From the NCBI GenBank assembly GCA_963798075.1, contig CAWCRU010000006.1:277547-341546 (forward strand): a stretch of DNA of 64,000 bases. The letters are read 5' to 3'. The notes under the pieces were generated by a model. That model saw nothing but the letters and a program-made list of their open reading frames with translations, was not told the origin of the DNA and did no database searches. Source of the stretch: DATAOG01 sp963798075 (GTDB lineage Bacteria > Pseudomonadota > Alphaproteobacteria > Geminicoccales > Geminicoccaceae). This document shows positions 1-8,793 of the stretch, one piece after another (within the stretch, counting starts at the first letter, position 1; every line of letters begins with the position of its first letter). A program made the translations under genes and the position numbers.

Positions 1-525
1 ACCACCAAGCCGTTCCCGCCGCCGTCCTGGGCGCTCATCCCGATGAACATCGGCATCGGCTACTATCCGCCCTGGCGGCTGATCATCGTCGGCCTCACGC
101 TCGCGATCGTCGTGGCACTCTGGCTGTTCCTGCGCTTCACCCGCTTCGGCCTCGTGATCCGCGCCGGCATGCGCGACCCGGAGATGCTGCGCTTCCTCGG
201 CATCAACGTCACCAACCGCTTCACCTTCGTGTTCGGCTTCGGGGCGCTGCTCGCGGGCTTTGCCGGCGTGATCGGCGGGCCCACCACGGCCGTCAACCCG
301 GAGGTCGGCATGGCCATGCTGGTGCCCTCGTTCCTGGTCGTGGTGATCGGCGGCATGGGCAGCCTGCCGGGCGCGATCCTGGCTGGCCTGCTGATGGGGC
401 AAGCCGTGAGCCTCGCCGTCCTGGTCTACCCGCCGATCGGCCAGGTGATCGTCTATATCGTCGCCGCGGTGATCCTGCTCTGGCGCCCGCGCGGTCTGCT
501 CGGCGTCCGCGGAGTGATGGAATGA
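1..525 (+). CDS. livH: Branched-chain amino-acid ABC transporter permease, LivH type (5' end outside window)
   Basis: The reading frame is open from base 1, so the true start lies upstream of the window and about 174 residues of the C-terminal part are present. It is a hydrophobic inner-membrane permease with several membrane segments. The stretch TRFGLVIRAGMRDPEMLRFLGINV is typical of the cytoplasmic loop of LivH permeases (RAxxxdpemarllGIn), followed by the conserved GFGALLAGFAGVIGGP segment. It would form the transmembrane channel with LivM and be driven by LivG/LivF. It overlaps livM by 4 nt (ATGA), which indicates an operon. The periplasmic binding protein is not in view, so the substrate (amino acid, amide or aromatic acid) cannot be fixed. 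Confidence 0.9.
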   Translation, partial: TTKPFPPPSWALIPMNIGIGYYPPWRLIIVGLTLAIVVALWLFLRFTRFGLVIRAGMRDPEMLRFLGINVTNRFTFVFGFGALLAGFAGVIGGPTTAVNPEVGMAMLVPSFLVVVIGGMGSLPGAILAGLLMGQAVSLAVLVYPPIGQVIVYIVAAVILLWRPRGLLGVRGVME

Positions 526-1565
526 GGCGGCTGCTCGCCACCGACGGGCCCTGGCGCGAGGGAGCGCTGATGGTGGTGGTCGCGGCCGTGCTGCTGGCGC
601 TGCCCTGGATCCTGGATGCGATCGGCGGCTACCGTGAGCTCGCGTCCCGGATCATCATCTGGGGCATCTTCGCGCTCGGCTTCGATCTCCTGGTCGGCTT
701 CACGGGCTATCTGTCGTTCGGCCATGCCGCCTTCTGGGGCCTCGGCGCCTACTGCGCGGGCTACACGCTCCTGCACTTCACCGACAGCGCCCTGGTCGCG
801 ATGGGCGTCGGCACGCTCGCGGCCTCGCTGGTCGCGGTCGTGCTCGGTTACCTGACGCTGCGCCGCCACGGCATCTACTTCGCCGTGCTGACGCTCGCGT
901 TCGCCCAGATGTTCTACTACGCGGCGCTGGCTCCTCTGCAGGACTGGACCGGCGGCGACAACGGCCTGACCGCGATCCCGACGCCCGTGCTCGCGGGCGT
1001 GCCGCTCAAGGGGGCCGCGATCCATTACCTGGTCAGCGTCTGCGCGCTGATCGCCCTCTACGTCGCAAGGCGGATCGCCCGCTCGCCCTTCGGGCTCATG
1101 CTGCGCGCGATCAAGTCGAACGAGACCCGCCTGCGTTCGACCGGCATCGACGTCTACCGCTACAAGGTCACGGCGTTCGCGATCAGCGGCGTCTACGCCG
1201 GCCTCGCGGGCACCCTCTACGTCCTCTACGAGACCTACGTGCCGACCGAGAGCCTGCACTGGGTGACCTCGGGCGAGGTGGTCATGATGTCGGTGATCGG
1301 CGGCCTCGGCACCCTCTTCGGGCCGATGATCGGGGCGGGCGTCGTGCTCTACCTCGAGAACGTGCTGTCGGCCTCGACCGAGCAGTGGCTGCTGATCGAG
1401 GGCTTGATCTTCATGGGCTTCGTGATCTTCCTGCCGGGCGGCATCATGGAGGGCGCGCGCCGCATCCTGCACTGGCTGGGCGGCTCCCGCCGCGGGCCGG
1501 ACGAGCTTCAGCCGGCGGAAGGCCGCGCGGCGGCGCGCACGCTCGCGCAAGAGCGCTCCCGCTAG
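522..1565 (+). CDS. livM: Branched-chain amino-acid ABC transporter permease, LivM type
   Basis: A 347-residue polytopic inner-membrane protein, normal length for LivM. Family signatures are visible: the N-terminal GFDLLVGFTGYLSFGHAAFWG motif, the central LTLAFAQMFYY helix, and SPFGLMLRAIKSNETRLRSTGI, the cytoplasmic loop that contacts the ATPases. The start ATG overlaps the livH stop (ATGA). The C-terminal 35 residues after the last membrane segment are arginine-rich and probably cytoplasmic. It pairs with LivH to form the permease dimer of a HAAT-family importer. Confidence 0.92.
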   Translation: MRRLLATDGPWREGALMVVVAAVLLALPWILDAIGGYRELASRIIIWGIFALGFDLLVGFTGYLSFGHAAFWGLGAYCAGYTLLHFTDSALVAMGVGTLAASLVAVVLGYLTLRRHGIYFAVLTLAFAQMFYYAALAPLQDWTGGDNGLTAIPTPVLAGVPLKGAAIHYLVSVCALIALYVARRIARSPFGLMLRAIKSNETRLRSTGIDVYRYKVTAFAISGVYAGLAGTLYVLYETYVPTESLHWVTSGEVVMMSVIGGLGTLFGPMIGAGVVLYLENVLSASTEQWLLIEGLIFMGFVIFLPGGIMEGARRILHWLGGSRRGPDELQPAEGRAAARTLAQERSR

Positions 1566-1581
1566 GGCCGGGGACCGGACC

Positions 1582-2337
1582 ATGGCGCTCCTCGAAGTCG
1601 CCGGCGTCAGCAAGCGCTTCAGCGGGCTGCGCGCGCTCGATCAGGTCGACCTCGCGGTCGAGGAGGGCAGCATCCACAGCATCATCGGCCCCAACGGGGC
1701 CGGCAAGAGCACGCTTTTGAACGTGCTGACCGGCAGCCTGCGGCCGGACGAGGGTGCGGTCGTGTTCGACGGCACCTCGTTGATCGGGCGGCCGCCGTTC
1801 GCGATCAACCAGCTGGGCATCGCGCGGGTCTTCCAGACGCCCGAGATCTTCCCCGAGCTGAGCCTGCTCGACAACGTCATGATCGCAGCGCTGGCCGCAC
1901 GCGACGGCAGTTTCCGTGCGAACCTGCTCGAGCATCCGCGCAAGCGGAGCGCGGTCCGCGACCAGGCCGCCGAGGCGCTCGCCAGCGTCGGCCTGGAGCG
2001 CCTGCGCGAGACCCAGGCGCGTCATCTCTCGCGCGGGGACAAGCGGCGGCTCGAGCTCGCGATCTGCCTCGCGCACCGGCCGCGGCTGCTGCTGCTCGAC
2101 GAGCCGACCGCCGGCATGTCGCACAGCGAAACCCATTCGACCGCCGAGCTGTTGCGCAAGATCTCGGCGACCGGCGTCACCAAGGTCATCATCGAGCACG
2201 ACATGGACGTCGTCTTCAGCCTGTCCTCGCGGATCACCGTCCTCCATCAGGGCCGCGTGATCGCCGACGGCCGGCCGGAGGAGATCCGCGCCAACGACGC
2301 GGTCCAGGAAGCCTATCTCGGCGGGGCGCAGGCATGA
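1582..2337 (+). CDS. livG: Branched-chain amino-acid ABC transporter ATP-binding protein, LivG type
   Basis: A 251-residue cytoplasmic ATPase. Walker A is GPNGAGKST at about residue 36, the Q-loop falls near residue 77 (RVFQTPEIFPELSLLDNV), the signature is LSRGDKRRLELA, Walker B is RLLLLDEPTAGMS, and the H-loop is IIEHDMDVV. The signature is the LSxGDKRR variant common in LivG/UrtD-type subunits rather than LSGGQ. The FQTP segment is typical of LivG. It lies 16 nt after livM and overlaps livF by 4 nt. Confidence 0.93.
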   Translation: MALLEVAGVSKRFSGLRALDQVDLAVEEGSIHSIIGPNGAGKSTLLNVLTGSLRPDEGAVVFDGTSLIGRPPFAINQLGIARVFQTPEIFPELSLLDNVMIAALAARDGSFRANLLEHPRKRSAVRDQAAEALASVGLERLRETQARHLSRGDKRRLELAICLAHRPRLLLLDEPTAGMSHSETHSTAELLRKISATGVTKVIIEHDMDVVFSLSSRITVLHQGRVIADGRPEEIRANDAVQEAYLGGAQA

Positions 2338-3056
2338 GTGCGGTGGCCGCGAGCGCGCTGCTCGACTGCCGCGACCTGCACGCCTACTACGGCGAGAGCT
2401 ACGTCGTGCACGGCGTCTCCCTGACCGTCGAGCCGAACGAGATCCTGGCGCTGCTCGGCCGCAACGGCGCCGGCAAGACCTCGACCTTGCGCACCATCGC
2501 GCGCGCCCAGCAGCCGGAGCTCAAGCGCGGCGAGATCTACCTGCGGGGTCGGCCGCTGCATGGGGTCCCGACGCATCAGGCGGCGCGCATGGGCATATCG
2601 CTGGTGCCCGAGGACCGCCGCATCATCCCCGGCCTCACGGTCGAGGAGAACCTCGTGCTCGCCCAGATCGCCAAGGAGCCCGGCTGGACGCTCGAGCGCA
2701 TCTACGGCCACTTCCCGCGGCTCGGCGAGCGCCGCCGGCAGGAGGGCGTGACGCTGTCCGGCGGCGAGCAGCAGATGCTGGCGATCGCGCGCGCGCTCGC
2801 CCGCCACCTCGACCTGTTGCTCCTGGACGAGCCCTACGAGGGCCTGGCGCCGCAGATCGTGCGCGAGATCGAGCAGATCCTGGTCGAGGTCAAGCAGACC
2901 GGCATCACCGTGATCCTGGTCGAGCAGAATGCGATCGCGGCGTTGCGCATCGCGGATCGCTGCGCGATCCTCGACGACGGTGCGATCGTGTTCACCGGCA
3001 AGCCGGACGAGGTGCTCGCGAACGAGGAGATCCGCCGCGAGTATCTGGCGCTCTGA
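2334..3056 (+). CDS. livF: Branched-chain amino-acid ABC transporter ATP-binding protein, LivF type
   Basis: A 240-residue cytoplasmic ATPase, the second nucleotide-binding subunit of the importer. Walker A is GRNGAGKTST, the signature is LSGGEQQMLAIARAL, Walker B is LLLLDEPYEGLAP, and the H-loop region is ILVEQN, which is the LivF form where Gln follows Glu. The N-terminus AYYGESYVVHGVSLTV is also LivF-like. The start ATG overlaps the livG stop. It is the last recognisable gene of the liv operon. Confidence 0.93.
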   Translation: MSAVAASALLDCRDLHAYYGESYVVHGVSLTVEPNEILALLGRNGAGKTSTLRTIARAQQPELKRGEIYLRGRPLHGVPTHQAARMGISLVPEDRRIIPGLTVEENLVLAQIAKEPGWTLERIYGHFPRLGERRRQEGVTLSGGEQQMLAIARALARHLDLLLLDEPYEGLAPQIVREIEQILVEVKQTGITVILVEQNAIAALRIADRCAILDDGAIVFTGKPDEVLANEEIRREYLAL

Positions 3057-3115
3057 GCCGGGATAGCCGGTTCGGGCACAAAGGACGGCAGGTGGCAAAG
3101 GGAGCGCCTGGGCGC

Positions 3116-3933
3116 ATGGCTGCACTTTCATACGATCAGAACCCCAACGTCATGATCGTGGGCGTGGGTCTCATGGGTCAATACCTCGCGAGCCACGTCG
3201 GCGAGTGGCTGGGCGCTGCCAGGCTCGTTCTCGTCGACGCCGCGGCCGCGATCAACGTCGCAGGCGAACGTCAGGGCCCTTGCCGACTTCGCGCGCTCGA
3301 TCGCGGCCGCCAGTCCCGTCCCTCGAGGTCGTTGCGGAAACCGTCGATATCACGAGTGAAGACGCCGTCGCCGCCCTCTTCGCGCGCCACGGCAGGATCC
3401 GCTATCTCCAACACACCGCCGGCATCTCGCCCAGGCCGCTGACCCCGCCCGAGGAGCTCAGCAAGGAGGACGTCCTCGGCGCCTGCGAGGTCAATCTCTG
3501 GGGCGCGCACAATGTCCTCAAGCAAGGCATCCGCGCCGGCGCCTTCGCGCCCCGCGCCCACGCCGTCATCATCCTCTCGACATCGGCCACCGTCGGCTCG
3601 GAGGGCCGCGCGAGCGCCGCCTACGAGATGTCCAAAGGCGGTCTCCTCAACCTTTTGACCCTGCAGGCCCGCTACTTCCTCGAAGCGCACGGCCTGGTCC
3701 TGAACGGCCTCGCCCCCTCCCCGCTGCGCGGCCCCATGGCCGCCCAGAACGAGATCGGCGCGGGCCGCCTGCAGGCGGTCGAGGACAGCATGCCCATCGG
3801 CGGCCTGACCGATCCCTCCCATATCGCCGCGGCCACCATGTACTTCTGGTCGAACCAATGCTGGTGCGTGGGCGAAGTCCTGACCATCGACGGCGGCTAC
3901 ACCAAACACAAGCCGATCTATGGGCCGCTCTGA
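3116..3933 (+). pseudogene. Short-chain dehydrogenase/reductase, broken by two frame changes
   Basis: The product is an SDR of about 272 residues spread over three frames. The N-terminus (MIVGVGLMGQYLASHV) is in frame 2, about 3264-3320 reads in frame 3, and the rest from about 3319 (SLEVVAETVD onward) in frame 1. The catalytic segment is intact: LSTSATVGSEG then YEMSK, matching the Ser and YxxxK of classical SDRs, and the C-terminus ends in a normal DGGYT motif. The nucleotide-binding glycine motif is odd: VGVGLMG appears where TGxxxGxG is expected, as if a few residues were lost. It follows livF by 60 nt and may have been co-transcribed. It is either a decayed gene or a victim of several sequence errors. 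The family assignment is firm, the substrate is unknown. Confidence 0.75.
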
Positions 3934-4020
3934 GGTCGTCGGTCTTTGGGAGGCCGCTGAAGGGCTGCTCCGGATTGGTCGCAGGGCTGCGGATGCGCGC
4001 CGACAACCATCTCGGCTGAT

Positions 4021-4096
<76 letters not shown>

Positions 4097-4209
4097 CCAA
4101 GGGCTTAGCTAGGGGGCTTTGGGGCGCGCGTCAACCCGGTCGGCGGGCGGCGCCCCGCGCGCGCGGCACTTGCCCGGCGGCGGCGCGGCGCTACAGATGA
4201 GCGGCGCGG

Positions 4210-4285
4210 GCGGGTGTAGCTCAGTGGTAGAGCAGAAGCTTCCCAAGCTTCGTGTCGAGGGTTCGAATTCCCTTCACCCGCTCCA
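4210..4285 (+). tRNA. tRNA-Gly (anticodon CCC) with an 8-nt T loop
   Basis: Acceptor stem GCGGGTG pairs with CACCCGC. The anticodon stem GAAGC/GCTTC encloses TTCCCAA, giving anticodon CCC (glycine). The discriminator is T and CCA is encoded. The T stem GAGGG/CCCTT encloses TTCGAATT, eight nucleotides instead of the universal seven, so the gene is one base longer than expected. The extra base sits in an AATT context and is most simply a one-base insertion error; if real, it would disturb the T-loop/D-loop contact. Confidence 0.9.
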
Positions 4286-4311
4286 GCCTCGCGTCCGCCG
4301 CCGGGTCTGGG

Positions 4312-4764
4312 TCACGCCTCGGGCGGGATCGGGTTCGGGACCCATTTCAGGATGTGCTGGGCGATCGCGACCAGGGTGCCGTCCTGGTTTTTGACCTCGA
4401 TCCCGGCGCGCGCGCGGCGGCGGACGGGGTCGATCTCGGCGATCTTGTAGGTCACGGTGATCGTGTCGCCGATGAAGACGGGCGCCAGAAAACGGATGCG
4501 GTCGTAGCCGAGCGAGACCGGGGTCGCGTCCGCCGGCACGCCGCCCGCCTGCTCGATCATCAAGGTCGAGGCGGTCGACATGAAGCCGATCAGGAGGGCG
4601 CCGTGGGCGATCCGGCGGCCGTAGGCCGAGCCCTGCATGGCGGCCTCGTTGACGTGGTTGGCGGAAAAATCGCCGGTGATGCCCGCGAACAGGTAGACGT
4701 CGCTCTCGCCGACCGTCTTGGCAAAGCGCACCTGGTCGCCGATCGCGACGTGGAACCCGCTCAT
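4312..4764 (-). CDS. MaoC-like (R)-specific enoyl-CoA hydratase/dehydratase
   Basis: A 150-residue hot-dog-fold protein. The hydratase motif is recognisable: FAGITGDFSANHVNEAAMQGSAYGRRIAHG, with the Asp and His of the D-x4-H catalytic pair, followed by GALLIGFMSTASTLM. Proteins of this kind hydrate 2-enoyl-CoA or act on C4-C5 dicarboxyl-CoA. Its ATG overlaps the stop of the upstream CoA-transferase (ATGA), so the two are co-translated. The pairing suggests a CoA-thioester degradation step in which the transferase activates an acid and this enzyme hydrates or dehydrates it. The exact substrate is not determinable. Confidence 0.9.
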   Translation of the reverse strand: MSGFHVAIGDQVRFAKTVGESDVYLFAGITGDFSANHVNEAAMQGSAYGRRIAHGALLIGFMSTASTLMIEQAGGVPADATPVSLGYDRIRFLAPVFIGDTITVTYKIAEIDPVRRRARAGIEVKNQDGTLVAIAQHILKWVPNPIPPEA

Positions 4765-5955
4765 CCCGAAGCCTCCGCCTCTGGCGCCACCACCACCTGG
4801 TGCGCGATCAGATCGTCGATCTCGCCGGCCCCGTAGCCCAGCTCCTCGAGCACGGCGCGCGTGTCCTCGCCGAGCCGGAGCGCCAGGCGCCGGAGCGCCG
4901 GCACCTGGCCGTCGTAGCGCAGCGGATGATTGACGAGCGTCGCCGTGCCGCGGCCGACCGGCACCTCGCGAAAGACCTGATTGTGGCGGATCTGCGGGTC
5001 GTCCGGCAGCTCGTCGTAGCTTTGCACCCGCGCGTACCAGATCGCCTGCGCCTCGAGACCCGGCACCAGGTCGTCGTAGCGGCGCGGCGCCAGTTCCAGG
5101 GCCAGCGCCTCGGCGTAGCGGTCGCGCTCCTCGTAGCGGTCGAGCGCGGCCAGGGCGCCGCAGCCGCTCGCTGGCCAGCGCCTGCGCGAGCTTTTGCGGA
5201 TCGTTCAGGGACACGGCCACAAAGCCGTCGGCGATCCGGTAAACGCCGTAGGGCGCCTCGTGATACCAGGTCGCGAGATTGGGATTGCGCCGGAAGGCGT
5301 CGGCGGAGGCGCCACCGCTGAAATAGAGGGTCAGCGGCTCGGTCTGCAGATCGAGGCCGGCGTTCAGGAGGCTCGCGTCGACCCGCGTGCCGGAGCCCGT
5401 CTGCAGGCGGCGGACATAGGCGCCAAGGATGCCCATCGCGAGCAGCGCCGCGCCATGCTGATCGGCGGCGGCAAAGCCGATCGCGGTCGGACGTTCGTTG
5501 CCGGTCGCGGCGATCAGGCCGCTCAGCGCCTGGATCAACAGATCCTGGCCCGGCCGGCCGGCCATGGGGCCGCTCGGGCCATAGCCGGTAGCCGACGCGT
5601 AGATGATCTCGGGATGCCGGGCTCGCACCGCCTCGTAGCCGAGGCCCAGCCGGTCCATCACGCCCGGCCGGAAGTTTTCCATGACGACGTCGGCGTCCGC
5701 GAGCAGGCGCAGCGCCACCGCCCTGCCGTCCGGGTGCTTGAGGTCGACCGCGAGCGAGCGCTTGTTGCGGTTGGCCGCGAGATAGAAGGCGCTGACGCCA
5801 TCGACGAACGCGTTCGCCCCCGACCAGTGGCGCTCGTAGGCACCCAGCGTGGGCTCGACCTTGATCACGTCGGCCCCCATGTCGCCAAGATACTGCGCCG
5901 CCGCCGGCCCCTGCAGGTAGTGGCAGAAGCTGACGACCCGCATCCGGACCAGCAC
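4761..5955 (-). CDS. Family III CoA-transferase (CaiB/BaiF type), one frameshift near 5165
   Basis: The N-terminal two thirds carry the class III signatures: VVSFCHYLQGPAAAQYLGDMGADVIKVE, NRNKRSLAVDLKHPDGR, and DVVMENFRPGVMDRLGLGYE, the last with the Asp expected to form the acyl anhydride. From about 5165 the frame changes and the rest (LDRYEERDRYAEAL, then the MPGLEAQAIWYARV region to the stop at 4761) continues in another frame. Corrected length is about 398 residues, normal for the family. The GTG start at 5955 has a purine-rich GAGGGAGGG site about 7 nt upstream; ATG at 5943 is an alternative. It transfers CoA between carboxylic acids. The frame break is probably a sequence error because both halves are well conserved. 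Confidence 0.85.
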
Positions 5956-6124
5956 AGGCTTTGCCCTCCCTCGCCCCGCCGATCGGGCAACCTAGGCAGC
6001 GCGCCGGTCGGCGGTCAAGCGGGGGCGGTCGAGCGGGGGCGGTCGGATGAGGCGGTTCGCTTGTCAGGCGCCGGCTCGCCCCCTAGATTTGCCCCAAGAA
6101 CCCGTCGCCAGGAGGAGCACGGCC

Positions 6125-7087
6125 ATGCCACGGTTCGAGGACGACCGGCCCCAAGGCGTGATCCCGGCCTGCCTGCTGCCGATGTTCGACGACTTCGCGA
6201 TCGACGAGCGCGGCTACCGCAAGCACCTTCTGGACGTGGTCGAGGTCGCGGGGATCAGCGCGATCACCGTCAATGCGCACGCCTCCGAGGCCGCCTCCTG
6301 CAGCGACGCCGAGCAGGCGCGGGTGCTGGATCTCACCATGGACGCGGTCGGCGACCGGGTGCCGGTGGTGAACGGCATCTATGCCGACGGCAGCCACCAT
6401 GCCGCGCGGCTGGCGAAGATGGCCGCCCGCGGCGGCGCATCCTGCCTCCTGGTGTTCCCGCCGGGCCCGATGGCCATGGGCGGGCAGCTGCGGCCGGAGA
6501 TGGCGCTCGCCCATTTCAAGATGATCGCCGATGCCTGCGATCTGCCGGTCATCCTGTTTCAGTATCCGATGGCGTCCGGCCTCGGCTATCCGTTCGAGAC
6601 CCTTCTGCGGCTGCTCGACGAGGTGCCGCAGATCCGGGCGATCAAGGACTGGTGCAACGATCCCATGCTGCACGAGCGCCACATCCGGACGCTGCAGGGC
6701 CTGGCGCGGCCGGTGACCGTGCTCTCGACCCATTCGAGCTGGCTCATGAGCTCGCTCGTGATGGGCTGCGGCGGCCTGTTGTCCGGCGCCGGCAGCGTGA
6801 TCGCCGATCTCCAGGTCGCGCTGTTCGAGGCGGTCCAGGCCAAGGACCTGGCGCGCGCGCAGGCGATCGACGAGCGCATCTATCCGCTGGTCCAGGCGTT
6901 CTACGCGCCGCCGTTCCTGGATATGCACAACCGCATGAAGGAGGCGCTGGTCCTGCTCGGGCGGCTCGAGCGGGCGGTGGTCCGGCCGCCGCTCATGAAG
7001 CTCGGCGCCGCCGAGATCGCGCGTCTGCGCCAGGCGATCGCCGATGCCCGCCTCGCGACCGAGGGCGCCCTCGACCTCGCGGCCTGA
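6125..7087 (+). CDS. Dihydrodipicolinate synthase-family aldolase
   Basis: A 320-residue TIM-barrel class I aldolase/lyase. Visible features are the N-terminal GVIPACLLPMFDDFAID, the FQYP segment with the proton-relay Tyr, and the Schiff-base lysine in IRAIKDWCND. In the position where true DapA has TTG/TTE motifs for binding pyruvate, this protein has ITVNAHASEAAS, so it is probably not DapA but one of the many sugar-acid or hydroxy-acid aldolases of the family. AGGAGG lies about 8 nt before the ATG, which fixes the start and rejects an in-frame ATG further upstream. Confidence 0.85.
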   Translation: MPRFEDDRPQGVIPACLLPMFDDFAIDERGYRKHLLDVVEVAGISAITVNAHASEAASCSDAEQARVLDLTMDAVGDRVPVVNGIYADGSHHAARLAKMAARGGASCLLVFPPGPMAMGGQLRPEMALAHFKMIADACDLPVILFQYPMASGLGYPFETLLRLLDEVPQIRAIKDWCNDPMLHERHIRTLQGLARPVTVLSTHSSWLMSSLVMGCGGLLSGAGSVIADLQVALFEAVQAKDLARAQAIDERIYPLVQAFYAPPFLDMHNRMKEALVLLGRLERAVVRPPLMKLGAAEIARLRQAIADARLATEGALDLAA

Positions 7088-7236
7088 CCCTCGCGCGCCG
7101 GGCGCTGCGCCGGCGGGGCCGGGCAGCAGGGGGCTCGCGGTTGACCGCAGATCGCCGGCGGGGCAGCTTCCCCGGGCGGCCGGCGCCAGTTGCCGGTGCG
7201 CCGGTCCGGCACTGCAAGAGAGAGGGAGAAAAAGCG

Positions 7237-7906
7237 TTGGGCAAGATGGTTCGAGGCAAGGCTGCGGATGGCCACGAGCTCGGTATCTATCGGGCCGATC
7301 CCGCCGGTGCGGCGCGGGGTGCGGTGGTCGTCGCGCAGGAGATCTTCGGCGTCAACAGCCACATCAGGGCGGTCTGCGACGACTACGCCCGCCAGGGCTA
7401 CCTCGCGGTCGCGCCGGCGCTTTTCGACCGGGTCGAGCGCGACGTCCAGCTCGGCTACACCAGCGACGACATCGCGCGAGGGCGGGCGCTGCAGAGAGCC
7501 GATCTCGCTCGAGAACGCGCTCGCCGACATGGAAGCGGCGGCCAAGGAGGTGGCCGGCGCGGGCAGGATCGGGGTCGTCGGCTATTGCTGGGGCGGCACC
7601 GTCGCCTGGGTCTGCGCGACCCGCTCGAAGAGCTTCGCGGCCGCGGTCGGCTACTATGGCGGCGGCGTCGCCGACCTCGCCAAGGAGCAGCCCAACTGCC
7701 CGGTCCAGCTGCATTTCGGCGATCAGGACCAGTCGATCCCGCTCGAGGGCGTGCGCCGCGTCCAGGCGGCCCATCCGGAGATCCCGGTCTTCATCTACCC
7801 GGCCGGTCACGGCTTCAACTGCGACCAGCGCCAGTCCTATGACGCCGAGAGCGCCCGCCTCGCGCGCGAGCGCACGCTCGCCTTCTTCGGCGAGCACGTC
7901 GGCTGA
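7237..7906 (+). CDS. Dienelactone hydrolase-family protein, one frameshift near 7495
   Basis: An alpha/beta hydrolase of about 223 residues after correction. The first part (GKMVRGKAADGHELGIYRAD, VVVAQEIFGVNSHIRAVCDDYARQGY) is in frame 1; from about 7495 the protein continues in frame 2 with the nucleophile elbow GYCWGG (Cys nucleophile, typical of dienelactone hydrolases), HFGDQDQSIP with the acid, and YPAGHGFNC with the catalytic His. A GAGGGAG site lies 8 nt before a TTG at 7237; ATG at 7246 is the alternative. Such enzymes open lactones such as 4-carboxymethylenebut-2-en-4-olide in aromatic catabolism. The break falls between conserved blocks and probably reflects an indel error. Confidence 0.83.
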
Positions 7907-8031
7907 GCCTGGAGCGCGGCGGCCTGCTCGACGCGGGCGGCGAACCGCGGCCGGCCCTCGGCGAGGAGCTGCGCTTTCTCGCCCGCCGGCACCCGCGCGC
8001 GAGCTGGGCGGCGCGTCCCGACCTCGGCCAG

Positions 8032-8505
8032 GTGGCGCGCTTCTGGCTGCAGCGCCACCAGATGTTCCGCCGGCTGGACGCGACCCTGCGGGCCGGCAGC
8101 GAGGCGGCACTCGCGCAGCCGATCGAGGCGGCGGCCCTCAAGCCCTGGCTCGCCCGCCATCTGCAAGGCTTCCTCTGGCAGCTCGAGGAGCACCACCAGG
8201 TCGAGGACGTCCACTACTTTCCCCTCTTCCGGCGGGCGGAGCCGCGGCTTGCCGCGGGCTTCGAAGTGCTCGGGCGCGACCACGACGCGCTGCACGCGGC
8301 ATTGGCCGGCATCGTCGAGATCGCCAACCGCGTGCTGGCGCAGGACGGCGCCGGGCCGTCGCATTTTCGCGCCGCGCTGGAACGCTTCCGTGACGCCCAG
8401 GCCGAGCTCGGCCGGGCGCTCTGCCGCCACCTCGACGACGAGGAGGACCTGGTCGTGCCGTTGCTCCTCGAGCGCGGCGAGCGCTTCCTCGACGCCGGCG
8501 GCTGA
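8032..8505 (+). CDS. Hemerythrin-domain protein
   Basis: Starts GTG. The helical-bundle iron ligands are in order: LQRHQMF, EEHHQVEDVHYFPLF (the HHxxED motif), RDHDALHAAL and LCRHLDDEEDLVVPLL. Upstream in the same frame the sequence still looks like the family's N-terminus (EELRFLARRHPRASW and onward from about 7960), but no ATG, GTG or TTG occurs between 7843 and 8032, so the real start may have been lost to an indel near the end of the preceding hydrolase. It may bind O2, NO or metal, or act as an iron-handling protein. It lies directly behind the dienelactone hydrolase. Confidence 0.85.
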   Translation: MARFWLQRHQMFRRLDATLRAGSEAALAQPIEAAALKPWLARHLQGFLWQLEEHHQVEDVHYFPLFRRAEPRLAAGFEVLGRDHDALHAALAGIVEIANRVLAQDGAGPSHFRAALERFRDAQAELGRALCRHLDDEEDLVVPLLLERGERFLDAGG

Positions 8506-8541
8506 GCGCGGCCAAGCCGACCGGCGGCAGCGCCGGAGGCC

Positions 8542-8792
8542 ATGTCCTTCCCCATCCGCGAGCTTCGCCTGGGACCGTTCGCTCTGGTGCTGGAGCGGCT
8601 GCGCCGGCACTTCTCCAGCCAGCCTGCCGGCCCCCGGGCATCCTGCTCAAGCTCGTGCCGCTCGAGGACGCCCGCGAGGTGACCGACAAGGGCACGATCA
8701 ACCAGCGCACCCTGCTCCGCCACCGCGCCGATCTGATCAAGGAGCTGTACAGCGAACCGTACTCGCCGCGGCTGCTGGTGGCACGCGGGTAA
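8542..8792 (+). pseudogene. Remnant of the C-terminus of an AMP-dependent acyl-CoA ligase
   Basis: From about 8646 to the TAA at 8790-8792 the frame reads LKLVPLEDAREVTDKGTINQ and continues with an RADLIKELY segment. The TDKGxINQRxxLxRRAxLVExLY pattern is the very C-terminus of feruloyl-CoA-synthase-like and related AMP-forming ligases. No catalytic core (no SSG[ST]TG loop, no ATP-binding motifs) exists upstream, where the hemerythrin gene ends. A 30-residue segment from ATG 8542 in a different frame may be more of the same remnant. It is a relic of a deleted gene and is not expected to be functional. Confidence 0.5.
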
Positions 8793-8793
8793 G

